NCBI GenBank assembly: GCA_045605385.1
Contig: JAZUPW010000034.1
Coordinates: 1 to 40,729, forward strand
Length of the DNA stretch: 40,729 nt
Reading direction: 5' to 3'
DNA from: SIG607 sp045605385
GTDB taxonomy: Bacteria; Bacillota; Clostridia; Oscillospirales; Acutalibacteraceae
Positions within the stretch are counted from its first letter, which is position 1, and each line of letters starts with the position of its first letter. Below the pieces are notes generated by a model. It was not told where the DNA came from. It worked only from the letters and a program-made list of their open reading frames with translations, and made no database searches. Positions 1-7,917 of this stretch are shown here, one piece after another. Both the position numbers and the translations under genes were made by a program.

Positions 1-1
1 C

Positions 2-1312
2 CGCTTGGCCTCCGACTTGTACTATTCCTCGCCCCTTTCAGGATGTACAAAAGCAGGCTACAGACCGCGCATCGTGGTCGGCAAGGATACGCGCCGCTCC
101 AGCTATATGCTGGAATATTCCATCGTCGCTGGGCTGACGGCATCGGGCGCGGACGTTTATATGCTTCACGTTACCACCACGCCGAGCATTTCTTACGTAA
201 CGCGCCAGGACGAATTTGACTGCGGCATAATGATAACGGCTTCGCATAACCCGTTTTACGATAACGGCATAAAGGTCATAAACCGCTATGGCGAAAAGCT
301 GGACGACGGCACGACCGCTCTGATAGAATCATATATCGACGGAGATATGAAAGCGCTCGGCTTGAAGTCGACCGACCTGCCCTTTGAGCAAAGAGAAAAA
401 ATAGGATGTATCGTAGACTACGCCTCCGGCAGAAACAGATACGTGGCATACCTTATTTCTCTCGCATCGCATTCGTATAAAAACCTTCGCATCGGCTTGG
501 ATTGCGCAAACGGCGCTTCCTGGATGATTGCGAAATCGGTTTTCGGTGCGCTTGGCGCACAAACCGTTGTTATTGGCAACGAACCCGACGGACTTAACGT
601 TAACCGTGATTGCGGCTCCACTCATATTGAAAAACTTTGCAATCTTGTTAAAGAGCAACATCTTGATTTAGGTTTCGCTTTTGACGGCGACTGTGACCGT
701 TGTATTGCGGTTGATAATAACGGTAACGTTGTTGACGGCGATAAAATGCTTTATATTTTAGGAAAGCGTTTAAAATCGCGGGATATGTTAAACTCTGATA
801 CGGTTGTAGCCACAATTATGTCTAACAGCGGCTTTGTAAACAGCCTTGAAAAAGCGGGAATGAAATGCGAACTCACAACAGTTGGTGACCGTTTTGTTTA
901 CGAATGTATGCAGAAAAACGATTACTGCTTAGGCGGTGAGCAATCGGGACACATTATTTTAAAGAAATATGCCACCACAGGCGACGGACTTTTAACCGCA
1001 ATAATGATAGCCGAAGAAGTGTGTGACACAAAATTAAGCCTTAATGAATTAGCAAAACCCGTAAAACTGTATCCGCAATACACACAGAATATTAAGGTTA
1101 AGGATAAAGCCGCCGTGCTTTGTGATAACGACGTTTTAAACGAACTTGAAAAGGTTCAAAAGCAAATTAACGGCAATGGCAGAGCATTACTTCGCCAAAG
1201 CGGAACAGAACCCGTTATAAGGGTTATGATTGAAAGCGAAACCGAAGAAATGTGTAAATCCTTTGCACAGCAAATAGCCGACAAAATTATAGAAAAAGGA
1301 CACGATATATAA
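2..1312 (+). CDS. glmM: Phosphoglucosamine mutase GlmM, 5'-truncated by window edge
   Basis: Interconverts glucosamine-6-P and glucosamine-1-P in the cytoplasm, feeding UDP-GlcNAc for peptidoglycan. The frame is open from base 2; the TTG at base 5 is probably not the start, because the family's N-terminal GTDGFRG segment is missing and must lie upstream of the window. Counting from that TTG, the active-site serine loop ITASHNP is at about residues 77-83 (Ser80). The metal loop DGDCDR is near 230, the sugar loop GGEQSGH near 315, and the phosphate loop RQSGTEP near 400. All four hallmark loops are intact, so the visible part is about 95% of a normal 445-450 aa GlmM. Oddity: GC is about 52-60% in lines sampled up to base 600 and 35-42% after it, without any break in the reading frame. 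A terminator follows at 1405. Symbol based on motif order; a related phosphohexomutase is less likely. Confidence 0.9.
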   Translation, partial: RLASDLYYSSPLSGCTKAGYRPRIVVGKDTRRSSYMLEYSIVAGLTASGADVYMLHVTTTPSISYVTRQDEFDCGIMITASHNPFYDNGIKVINRYGEKLDDGTTALIESYIDGDMKALGLKSTDLPFEQREKIGCIVDYASGRNRYVAYLISLASHSYKNLRIGLDCANGASWMIAKSVFGALGAQTVVIGNEPDGLNVNRDCGSTHIEKLCNLVKEQHLDLGFAFDGDCDRCIAVDNNGNVVDGDKMLYILGKRLKSRDMLNSDTVVATIMSNSGFVNSLEKAGMKCELTTVGDRFVYECMQKNDYCLGGEQSGHIILKKYATTGDGLLTAIMIAEEVCDTKLSLNELAKPVKLYPQYTQNIKVKDKAAVLCDNDVLNELEKVQKQINGNGRALLRQSGTEPVIRVMIESETEEMCKSFAQQIADKIIEKGHDI

Positions 1313-1315
1313 AGA

Positions 1316-1497
1316 GGTGCCATAACGAAGTTTGGTTTTGGAACTAAAAAATTACAAAGCTGCAAAGCACTTTAAAATGAAAATTTAGGATGGAAGTCAC
1401 GAAAAAAACGCACAGTAATGCTAACACATACTGTGCGTTTTTAACAAAGAATGCCGCCTAAATTTCACATTTTAAAGCAATGCTTCGTTACGGCACC
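1316..1497. repeat. Long imperfect inverted repeat enclosing a terminator
   Basis: The outer arms GGTGCCATAACGAAG (1316-1330) and CTTCGTTACGGCACC (1483-1497) are complementary at 14 of 15 positions. An inner pair, CTTTAAAATG-AAATTTAGG (about 1370-1389) against CCTAAATTT-CATTTTAAAG (about 1457-1477), continues the pairing, and the terminator hairpin 1405-1441 forms the tip. Nearly the whole 182 bases can fold as one interrupted hairpin. No coding potential was seen. It may be a MITE-like element or an extended 3'-UTR structure; no clear target-site duplication is visible. Confidence 0.55.
1405..1443 (+). terminator. Rho-independent terminator of glmM
   Basis: Stem AAAACGCACAGTA (1405-1417) pairs with TACTGTGCGTTTT (1429-1441) around an 11-base loop and is followed by T's. 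It lies 93 bases after the glmM stop, at the tip of the larger inverted repeat. The A-tract on its 5' side makes it potentially bidirectional. Confidence 0.85.
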
Positions 1498-1511
1498 TGA
1501 TCATAAAGATA

Positions 1512-1541
1512 AGCACCGAAGCTTTTTTGAGCTTCGGTGCT
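1512..1541. terminator. Hairpin terminator between glmM and the glycosidase gene
   Basis: A perfect 12-bp stem AGCACCGAAGCT (1512-1523) / AGCTTCGGTGCT (1530-1541) with a 6-base loop sits 7 bases past the stop of the minus-strand gene at 1548. The T-tract is weak on both sides, so efficiency is uncertain. Confidence 0.65.
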
Positions 1542-1547
1542 TTAATA

Positions 1548-3365
1548 TTATTTATAATAATCAACAAGCATTTCAATTAATCTGCCGTTAGCGCTTACAT
1601 TAGGACTCCAAGGTCCATAGTATTCGTCATCATCGCGGTAACGTTCTATCATATACTTTTCATCGGTAATGCAGAATTTTAATTTAGATTCAATTTGCTT
1701 TAAAGCTTCTTCGCGTTTGCCGTGACGCATATAAAACCAGTACATAGAATATTCGTTACAGCTTGTATACCATACGTGCGGCTCACTGCCGTCAAAGGTA
1801 TTAAGACGAATTGAATAGATACCGTGCGGATCGGCATAACGGCCTCTTCGGCTATAGAAATTTATTACATGTTCAAGATCTTCTTCGCTATCGGAAACAA
1901 TATTTATAAGTCCGAACGTCAAGCCCTCGAAGGTGAACTTTTCAAGCAAATGTTCAGGGTTTCCAAGAGGAGTTAAGGGCAAGCGCATTTCGTCACACTC
2001 AATACTGTCGGCATACTCTTTGAAATACTTTTTGGCAAAGAAGACATAATCATCATACTCAGCGGCAATTTCCGCATAATTTTCTTTATCATATTCCTTT
2101 GCAAATTCTTTATAAGTTTTAAGCGCAACAAGATTTTGTGTATCGGTAAATCCCCAGTTCTGAAACACCATACCGCTGTCGGTACCGCGAAGCGCGGGGA
2201 AAAGACCTTTAACCTCGCCCTCTACTTCTCCGCCCTTGGTACGTGTGTTTTTTATCCATTTAAATGCTTTATAAGCGTTTTCCTTGCGCTTTTCATAATA
2301 AGCGGGATTAACACAGCAATAATCTAAAAGACTTGCAAGTGAAGATGAGGTTATATTAGCCCAGGGCTCACCTTGAGGAATTATTTCGCCCTCTTCATTT
2401 TGTAGAACGTCAAAGTAGAAAGAAAGCACAGGTTCAACATATTCGCCAAAATCACCCAATATGCTTAAAGCTTTTAAAGCGCAAACTGCCTCGCCTTGCC
2501 AGATTCTTCTTTGAAGTCCTCCTTGGCGAAGTAACAAACGATCACTGCCAACAAAACAGCTGAAGGACTGCAATATCTGAAGTGTAAGAGTTTTTATTAA
2601 ATTGTATTTTTCGGTATCGTTTACTACATTGTCGGGAAGTTTATTAATTTTTGCAAGCTCACCCTGCCAGAAAGCGATATTCTTTTCTTTTTCTTCTTCG
2701 TAAACAAAATCAAATATTTCGCCCTTACCGAAAGAAAGGACTATTTCTTTGCTTTCTCCCGACTTTAATTCAAAATCAAAATTTGCTATTCCCTTTTCTG
2801 TATCAAAGACAAAGTCAAGCCCGCTCTTTACGGTAACAAACTTTTCGCCGTCAACTAAAACGCCGTCTTTATTTGACCAGGTATTAGGGAAAGCATCTAA
2901 TTCTTTTATATCAGGGTTATAGGATTTATAAACGTCGGGTGAACCGAAAACAATTTTACTTTCGGGACCGCTTTTAAGCAAAAATCCGAAAGTATCGCTA
3001 AGAGTATTTTCAGTAGTATTTGTAAGTGTAACCTTTATAAAACAGGTTGGCTTTCTGCAAATATTGCTTATTGCTTCAATATTTACGTCTATACCGCTGA
3101 AGCTGTGCTTAAGTCCCTGTACGGGAATACCGTCTTCGCGCACAACGTTAACGCACTTTTTAAAATCAAACTGCTCATTTTCTTTGCCGTGTACAAACCA
3201 AATAAGGCTTGAAAAAACATCACGCCAATATGCAGATGGATCGAAACCGCCCTCAACTTCGCCGAATACAATTTTACCCTCTGCCCAAATGGTAAACATT
3301 CTTTCTGCTTTGGGACCGTGTATGTACCTTCTTGTAGTTTTTGGTCTAAGCCACTTACTTTCCAT
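1548..3365 (-). CDS. Putative (alpha/alpha)6-barrel glycosidase-like protein
   Basis: A 605-residue cytosolic protein with no signal peptide. The first ~230 residues are beta-rich (repeated short strands with Gly/Asp turns, as in a beta-sandwich). The remaining ~370 residues are helical and Trp/Tyr-rich, with segments such as WQGEAVCALKAL, QGEPWANITSS, WGFTDTQNLVAL and WYTSCNEYSMYWFYMRHGK. That order resembles six-hairpin glycosidases with an N-terminal beta domain, but I could not place it in a named GH family and do not name catalytic residues with confidence. The gene starts 13 bases after the stop of the permease at 3379, so the two are probably co-transcribed, and a PocR-AraC regulator is divergent from them. 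Context suggests uptake and cleavage of a glycoside or oligosaccharide. ATG start with an upstream AAGGAG-like site. Confidence 0.6.
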   Translation of the reverse strand: MESKWLRPKTTRRYIHGPKAERMFTIWAEGKIVFGEVEGGFDPSAYWRDVFSSLIWFVHGKENEQFDFKKCVNVVREDGIPVQGLKHSFSGIDVNIEAISNICRKPTCFIKVTLTNTTENTLSDTFGFLLKSGPESKIVFGSPDVYKSYNPDIKELDAFPNTWSNKDGVLVDGEKFVTVKSGLDFVFDTEKGIANFDFELKSGESKEIVLSFGKGEIFDFVYEEEKEKNIAFWQGELAKINKLPDNVVNDTEKYNLIKTLTLQILQSFSCFVGSDRLLLRQGGLQRRIWQGEAVCALKALSILGDFGEYVEPVLSFYFDVLQNEEGEIIPQGEPWANITSSSLASLLDYCCVNPAYYEKRKENAYKAFKWIKNTRTKGGEVEGEVKGLFPALRGTDSGMVFQNWGFTDTQNLVALKTYKEFAKEYDKENYAEIAAEYDDYVFFAKKYFKEYADSIECDEMRLPLTPLGNPEHLLEKFTFEGLTFGLINIVSDSEEDLEHVINFYSRRGRYADPHGIYSIRLNTFDGSEPHVWYTSCNEYSMYWFYMRHGKREEALKQIESKLKFCITDEKYMIERYRDDDEYYGPWSPNVSANGRLIEMLVDYYK

Positions 3366-3378
3366 TTTTTACACTCCT

Positions 3379-4224
3379 TTATATACTCAGGCACACAATA
3401 GATGCTGTGCCCAAAAATATACCGATTAACTGTTGTTTAGAAAAACGTTCTTTATACACGCTATAGGATATAAGCGCCGTAGCCAAAATACTGCCCGCAG
3501 AAATTATGGGAAACATAACCGAGGTTTGCATTCTTGTTGAAAGCATCATTACAAACAGATTTGTAAGTCCGTTCGCAATACCGCATCCAAGCGCCAAAAA
3601 GGCAAATTTATTAACAACTGTCTTTACGTCTTCTTTTTCAAAACACAATGCGGCAATAAACATAATGATTGCAACAATTACGTAAACAGTAAACATAAAT
3701 TCCGATTTATATGCACCGTTAAATTTGATTTGCTGTGTATTTTGAATTGTTGAACACAAGCCATTACAAACAAAAGCAAGAGTAACGAAACAAAGCCAAC
3801 GCTTTGTTATTTTCTTTTCGCCTTTTTCATAGTTAACAAGGAAAAGTGATATAAGCAACAAGGAAATACCCACGTAAAAAAGTGAAGTTGGCACGTTATG
3901 TAAAAACAGAATTCCATAAAGCGTAGGTATTATAAGAGAATAAGACGTTACAAGCGAAGACAAAGCCAAAGAGCCTGTTTTTACAGCCATTATATTGCAA
4001 AAAACACAGATAATAAAGCAAATAGAAAAAGCTATAATATACGGAATTATTTCGGCGCAGTAATTAAGTTTGCCTTTACAAACCACGAAAAACACAACTG
4101 CCGCCGCAACACCGTAGACGGCATCGTAAAGAAATACGTCTTTTCTATTCCTAGAATAAGACTTTGTAAATACGCTTTGCACCGTTAAGGTTATTACAAC
4201 AGATATTAAAATTAATACGTTCAT
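3379..4224 (-). CDS. EamA/DMT-superfamily permease
   Basis: A 281-residue integral membrane protein with about ten hydrophobic helices, arranged as two repeats of five, typical of drug/metabolite transporters. The start at 4224 is chosen because AAGGAG lies 6 bases before this ATG; an in-frame ATG at 4248 would add eight residues and has no comparable site. The substrate cannot be read from sequence. It is followed after 13 bases by the glycosidase-like gene and faces the regulator at 4375, so it most likely imports or exports the compound that the neighbouring enzyme handles. A possible extended -10 (TGATACAAT on the minus strand, -10 hexamer at 4258-4263) lies 34 bases upstream of the start. 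Confidence 0.8.
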   Translation of the reverse strand: MNVLILISVVITLTVQSVFTKSYSRNRKDVFLYDAVYGVAAAVVFFVVCKGKLNYCAEIIPYIIAFSICFIICVFCNIMAVKTGSLALSSLVTSYSLIIPTLYGILFLHNVPTSLFYVGISLLLISLFLVNYEKGEKKITKRWLCFVTLAFVCNGLCSTIQNTQQIKFNGAYKSEFMFTVYVIVAIIMFIAALCFEKEDVKTVVNKFAFLALGCGIANGLTNLFVMMLSTRMQTSVMFPIISAGSILATALISYSVYKERFSKQQLIGIFLGTASIVCLSI

Positions 4225-4327
4225 AAAGTTCTCCTTTGCTCCTATCATTTCAAAATAATTGTATCACACTCACCTAATAATTAAAATCAACATTACTCCT
4301 TAATTATTGCACTTTTTTCCTCTTTTC

Positions 4328-4356
4328 TTGACACAATAATACATTTTTGATAATAT
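4328..4356 (+). promoter_or_regulatory. Promoter of the PocR-AraC regulator gene
   Basis: TTGACA (4328-4333), 17-base spacer, TAATAT (4351-4356). The predicted start of transcription is only about 12 bases from the ATG at 4375; the ribosome site is GGGTGGTGA. The divergent permease promoter would lie about 70-90 bases away, so one bound regulator could affect both. Confidence 0.7.
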
Positions 4357-4374
4357 AAAACGGGTGGTGATAAA

Positions 4375-5199
4375 ATGGAACTCAAGTTTAACAAAGAAGA
4401 ACTTAACGAAATACTAAACGATTTTCACAACGTTACGGGACTGAACATAAGAATTTTAGATACCAACTATAACGAAATAGGTAAAAACGAAGGCGAATAT
4501 CCCGAATTTTGCAATATTATTCAACGTGACGATACCGGTGTTAAACGTTGCCACTGTTCCGATGAAATAATTTTTAAAAAATGCGCCGAAACAAAAAGCA
4601 TAGAAATACATAACTGCCACGCCGGTCTTACCGATATGGCTGTTCCTGTTATTCGCGGAGGCACGGTAATTGCATTTATTATTTTGGGACAAATAAAAAA
4701 CAACGTAACGTATAACCAAATTTTACAAAACACAAATGATTTAAATTTCGATAAAGCCTTGCTTGAGGAAAGTTATAACAAACTTATAGAGTTTGATACA
4801 AGCCGCATAAACAGTATTGCCAACATAGCGGTTATGATTGCCGAACACATTTTGCTTAACGATATGTTAAAGCTTATGTCGGATGTCCATATACAACGAA
4901 GCTTTGAGTTTATAGAAAAAAATATGAACAAGCCGATAAGCATAACAGATTTATGCGAATATTCGAACATTTCAAAAAGTGTTCTTTACAAAAGTTTTCA
5001 AAAGCATCTTAATACCTCGCCAAACCAATATATAAACGAAAAAAAGATTGCTAAGGCAAAAGACCTTATTAACAACACGGAAATGTCGATTAAAGAAATT
5101 GCCGATAATTTAGGCTTTACCAACACAACCTATTTTTATAAACTGTTTAAAAAGGTAACGGGCATAACCCCTATTCAGTATAAAAAGCAGATTAAATAA
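4375..5199 (+). CDS. PocR-domain AraC-family transcription regulator
   Basis: A 274-residue activator-type regulator. Residues ~5-155 match a PocR sensory domain: PEFCNIIQ, the Cys/His cluster C..C..EIIFKKCAE, then HNCHAGLTDMAVPV and a hydrophobic FIILGQI strand. PocR domains bind small ligands (for example 1,3-propanediol in the founding case). Residues ~170-272 form two AraC helix-turn-helix motifs (ISITDLCEYSNISKSVLYKSF and MSIKEIADNLGFTNTTYFYKLF), ending in the ITPIQYKK signature. It is divergent from the permease-glycosidase pair across a 150-base gap, so those genes are its likely targets. The ligand cannot be deduced. A bidirectional terminator follows at once. Confidence 0.88.
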   Translation: MELKFNKEELNEILNDFHNVTGLNIRILDTNYNEIGKNEGEYPEFCNIIQRDDTGVKRCHCSDEIIFKKCAETKSIEIHNCHAGLTDMAVPVIRGGTVIAFIILGQIKNNVTYNQILQNTNDLNFDKALLEESYNKLIEFDTSRINSIANIAVMIAEHILLNDMLKLMSDVHIQRSFEFIEKNMNKPISITDLCEYSNISKSVLYKSFQKHLNTSPNQYINEKKIAKAKDLINNTEMSIKEIADNLGFTNTTYFYKLFKKVTGITPIQYKKQIK

Positions 5200-5201
5200 G
5201 C

Positions 5202-5233
5202 AAAAAAGTTCCTACAGTTGTAGGAACTTTTTT
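5202..5233. terminator. Bidirectional terminator between regulator and esterase
   Basis: AAAAAAGTTCCTA (5202-5214) pairs with TAGGAACTTTTTT (5221-5233) around loop CAGTTG. It serves the converging genes on both strands, ending 1-2 bases from each stop region. Confidence 0.88.
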
Positions 5234-5234
5234 A

Positions 5235-6236
5235 TTATTCGTTTAATAACACTTCGGCAATACGAAGACCTAATAAATGTTTTGTGGGCGGATGAATGTC
5301 ATCGTTTTCGCAAATATCCTTAGACTCAACAACCGTTACGTTATCAACAAGATTTATAATTCTTTGCTGCGCATTCTGCACTTCTTTCCATGCATCTTTA
5401 AAACGCGCACCTAAGAAATCGGCTATTTGCACAACAACAAACGGCAACGAATTATCTCCAAAATCATTTCGCCATATTTTTATAAGTTCCGCCAATTCTT
5501 TATCGTAAATTCTTGCTTCTTCTATTTTGGTATCACTTTCACCTTGATACCAAACAACTTTACTAATGCTGAAAGGAATAACCTGGCTAAGTGCAAATTC
5601 ATATAGTGCGCCGTCCTCGTTGAACTTTTGAAAGTTAACCCAGTAGTGATCAGGGTGTCTGAGTTCCCTTTTCACACAAGCATTTCTTTTTTCAAGTTCG
5701 CCTTTTGGCACCCAACTTTCAATACAGGAAGCACCCTGGTAACAAGCAATTATACCAACCGCAACACCGCGTTTATTACTTATTTCCTGACCAATATGAT
5801 AACCAAGTGCCGACCAATGTTCTGCAGTTTCCTTATTACATACTACCCAACCGTCATGCGGTTTAAAATGTTCATTATCAAGCATACGCTCTGTGGAAAA
5901 AAGTCTTAAATTATTATTAGAAGTATATTTTTCTTTTGGATAAGAAGACTCGCCGAGTTTGAACTGCATATTAGACTGACCGCTGCAAAGATATACTTCG
6001 CCGATATAAACGTTATTAAGAGTAACAGTTTCGTTTTTATCAGACACAACAAGACTATACGGTCCGCCATAGTTCATAGGCTCAAGTTCTGCACACCATT
6101 TTCCGCTTTCTGCCGTTACGGTTATACTGTTATTTTCAAGAGTTACGGTTATTTCTCCCTCGCCCTCGCCGTATACACGTATTGGCTTATTGGCGGCAAA
6201 AACCATATTATTTGCAAAAATATTATTAAGCTTCAT
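5235..6236 (-). CDS. SGNH-type sialate O-acetylesterase-like carbohydrate esterase
   Basis: A 333-residue esterase of the SASA/DUF303 family, which removes O-acetyl groups from sialic acids or plant polysaccharides. An N-terminal beta-sandwich of ~85 residues begins with LNNIFANNMVFAANKPIRVYG. The nucleophile block is CSGQSNMQF, the WYQGESDT block follows near residue 230, and the catalytic Asp/His pair lies in NDDIHPPTKH near the C-terminus. No signal peptide is seen, so it is probably cytoplasmic. The start at 6236 is chosen because GGGGTGAAG lies just upstream, and the alternative ATG at 6257 falls inside the predicted -10 box. Its neighbour deoD is upstream but appears to be a separate unit. 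Confidence 0.85.
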   Translation of the reverse strand: MKLNNIFANNMVFAANKPIRVYGEGEGEITVTLENNSITVTAESGKWCAELEPMNYGGPYSLVVSDKNETVTLNNVYIGEVYLCSGQSNMQFKLGESSYPKEKYTSNNNLRLFSTERMLDNEHFKPHDGWVVCNKETAEHWSALGYHIGQEISNKRGVAVGIIACYQGASCIESWVPKGELEKRNACVKRELRHPDHYWVNFQKFNEDGALYEFALSQVIPFSISKVVWYQGESDTKIEEARIYDKELAELIKIWRNDFGDNSLPFVVVQIADFLGARFKDAWKEVQNAQQRIINLVDNVTVVESKDICENDDIHPPTKHLLGLRIAEVLLNE

Positions 6237-6255
6237 TCTCTTCACCCCAGTAAAC

Positions 6256-6284
6256 AAATTAACACACTACTTTTGTGTTTTCAA
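6256..6284 (-). promoter_or_regulatory. Promoter of the esterase gene
   Basis: On the minus strand: TTGAAA (6284-6279), 17-base spacer ending TGT, TAATTT (6261-6256). Transcription would start about 13 bases before the ATG at 6236. Confidence 0.55.
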
Positions 6285-6321
6285 CCCTTTGGGGATATTT
6301 TTATAGTTTTTAAATCCAATT

Positions 6322-7062
6322 TTATAGTTTTGCGGCGGTTTTTAGCGCTAATTCTATCATTTCGGTAAAAGAATTCTGCCGCTGTTGTGCCGTTGTATTT
6401 TCGCCTGTTATAAGATGATCCGAAACGGTGCATATTGCCAAAGCGTTTTTTCCTGCACGTGCAGCATTCATATAAAGCGCCGCCGCTTCCATTTCCACGG
6501 CAAGAACGCCCATTTTTGACCAGCGTTTTAAAGCGGTTTCGTTTTCACTTAAATCGGTTTCATCATTATAAAATCTATCGCTTGATAAAATATTGCCCAC
6601 GTGGAAGTTGGCATTCATTTCTCTTGCAGTATGGACGCATTTTTCAAGCAACGAAAAACTGCATACAGGCGCAAAAGTACCGGGCAGATTATACTGTGAA
6701 GCAAAATTCGAATCAGTACAGGCACCCATTCCTATAACTATATCGCGCACCTTTACTTTTTCGCTGTAAGCACCTGCAGAACCCACACGTATTATATTTT
6801 CAACGCCAAAAAAATTAAACAGTTCGTAAGAGTAAATTGCAATAGACGGCATACCCATACCGCTCGCCATAACCGAAACTCGCTTCCCGTTGTAAAAACC
6901 TGTATAACCCTGAATACCGCGAACGTTATTAACAAGTTTTGCTTCGCTTAAAAAGTTTTCAGCAATAAACTTTGCTCTTAAGGGATCGCCAGGCATTAGT
7001 ACGGTTTTTGCAAAATCGTCCGGTGTGGCATTAATATGAGGTGTTGGATACATTTTTGACAT
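6322..7062 (-). CDS. deoD: Purine-nucleoside phosphorylase, DeoD type
   Basis: A 246-residue cytoplasmic enzyme cleaving purine (deoxy)ribonucleosides with phosphate to base plus (deoxy)ribose-1-phosphate, in nucleoside salvage. Hallmarks of the hexameric DeoD family: PTPHINA and VLMPGDPLRAKFIA at the N-terminus, GFYNGKRVSVMASGMGMPS, the IRVGSAGAY phosphate loop, the VEMEAAALY nucleoside-binding helix near residue 185, and TVSDHLITGE with the catalytic Asp. Length is normal (235-245 aa). Ribosome site AAAGGGGA precedes the ATG. It is divergent from the PAQR-family gene at 7210. Confidence 0.95.
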   Translation of the reverse strand: MSKMYPTPHINATPDDFAKTVLMPGDPLRAKFIAENFLSEAKLVNNVRGIQGYTGFYNGKRVSVMASGMGMPSIAIYSYELFNFFGVENIIRVGSAGAYSEKVKVRDIVIGMGACTDSNFASQYNLPGTFAPVCSFSLLEKCVHTAREMNANFHVGNILSSDRFYNDETDLSENETALKRWSKMGVLAVEMEAAALYMNAARAGKNALAICTVSDHLITGENTTAQQRQNSFTEMIELALKTAAKL

Positions 7063-7085
7063 AAAAATTCCCCTTTCTACTTAGA

Positions 7086-7111
7086 GTAGAGTCGTTTTTC
7101 ATTCACTCTAC
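7086..7111. promoter_or_regulatory. Inverted repeat in the deoD leader
   Basis: GTAGAGT (7086-7092) and ACTCTAC (7105-7111) form a 7-bp inverted repeat separated by 12 bases, 24-49 bases upstream of the deoD start. It could be an operator or a leader hairpin; no T-tract supports termination. Confidence 0.3.
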
Positions 7112-7151
7112 CCTAGCATTTCAACGGTATACAATAGAACTTAACGGTAGG

Positions 7152-7180
7152 TTGAAGTAAGGCGCTTTATTTATTACTAT
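7152..7180 (+). promoter_or_regulatory. Promoter of the PAQR/hemolysin III gene
   Basis: TTGAAG (7152-7157), 17-base spacer, TACTAT (7175-7180). The coding start is at 7210. Confidence 0.55.
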
Positions 7181-7209
7181 GTATTCATATTAATAGAGAG
7201 GTGCTGTAT

Positions 7210-7881
7210 ATGTCAAGAACAAAATTAAAAGACCGCTTACTTCCCGATTATACCAAAGGCGAAGAAGTTTTTAACACTGTAACTCATATTGTAGGCGGCG
7301 GTTTCGGTGTTATTGCCCTTGTTTGCTGTGTAATAGTTTCGGCACTTAAAAATGACGTATGGGGCGTTGTAGGCAGTTCTGTATACGGAGCATCACTTAT
7401 ATTGCTTTATACAGTTTCAAGCGTATACCACGGCTTACATAAAAACACAGGCAAAAAGGTAATGCAAATAATTGACCACTGCGCTATATTTTTTCTTATA
7501 GCAGGAACTTATACTCCTATACTGCTTGGACCAATACGACGATATTCTGCTATTTGGTGTTGGTGTATTTTTGCTTTAGTATGGGGTTGCGCATGTATAG
7601 GAATAATATTTAATGCAATTGATTTAAAGAAATACGCCAAATTTTCTATGGCATGTTACATTGGAATGGGTTGGTGTATTGTTTTGGCAGTTAAAGTAAC
7701 CCTTGCTTCAATCCCCCTTTCAGGATTTTTATGGTTACTTGCAGGAGGTATTGCCTATACGCTCGGCGCTATGCTTTACGGCATTGGAACAAAGCGCAGA
7801 TATATGCACAGCATATTCCACATTTTTGTGGTAATAGGAAGCATTCTACAGTTTATTGCTATACTGTTCTATATATTATAA
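7210..7881 (+). CDS. PAQR / hemolysin III family membrane protein
   Basis: A 223-residue membrane protein with seven predicted helices. Family signatures: EEVFNTVTHIVGGGFG at the N-terminus, SSVYHG after helix 2, IDHCAIFFLIAGTYTPI in helix 3, and HSIFHIFVVIGSILQF in the last helix. The conserved Ser/His/Asp residues are those that coordinate zinc in the PAQR fold. Bacterial relatives (TrhA, hemolysin III) are linked to membrane-lipid homeostasis; the haemolysin name does not imply a toxin. The ATG at 7210 is preferred over the GTG at 7201 because GAGAGGTG overlaps the latter and serves as its ribosome site. Confidence 0.88.
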   Translation: MSRTKLKDRLLPDYTKGEEVFNTVTHIVGGGFGVIALVCCVIVSALKNDVWGVVGSSVYGASLILLYTVSSVYHGLHKNTGKKVMQIIDHCAIFFLIAGTYTPILLGPIRRYSAIWCWCIFALVWGCACIGIIFNAIDLKKYAKFSMACYIGMGWCIVLAVKVTLASIPLSGFLWLLAGGIAYTLGAMLYGIGTKRRYMHSIFHIFVVIGSILQFIAILFYIL

Positions 7882-7915
7882 AAAACTCCGCAAAGCGATT
7901 GCTTTGCGGAGTTTT
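7882..7915. terminator. Bidirectional terminator
   Basis: AAAACTCCGCAAAGC (7882-7896) pairs perfectly with GCTTTGCGGAGTTTT (7901-7915) around GATT. It separates the converging genes ending at 7881 and 7918. Confidence 0.92.
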
Positions 7916-7917
7916 GC

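Noticed and set aside
44..59. TGTACAAAAGCAGGCT resembles the Gateway attB1 site, suggesting vector sequence
   Set aside because: Two A's are missing from the core and the stretch is in frame within GlmM (TKAGYRPRIVVGKD), where related proteins seem to have a similar insertion; coincidence is likelier.
7210..7881. Haemolysin toxin
   Set aside because: The PAQR/hemolysin III family is a multi-pass membrane protein family linked to lipid homeostasis; the name is historical.
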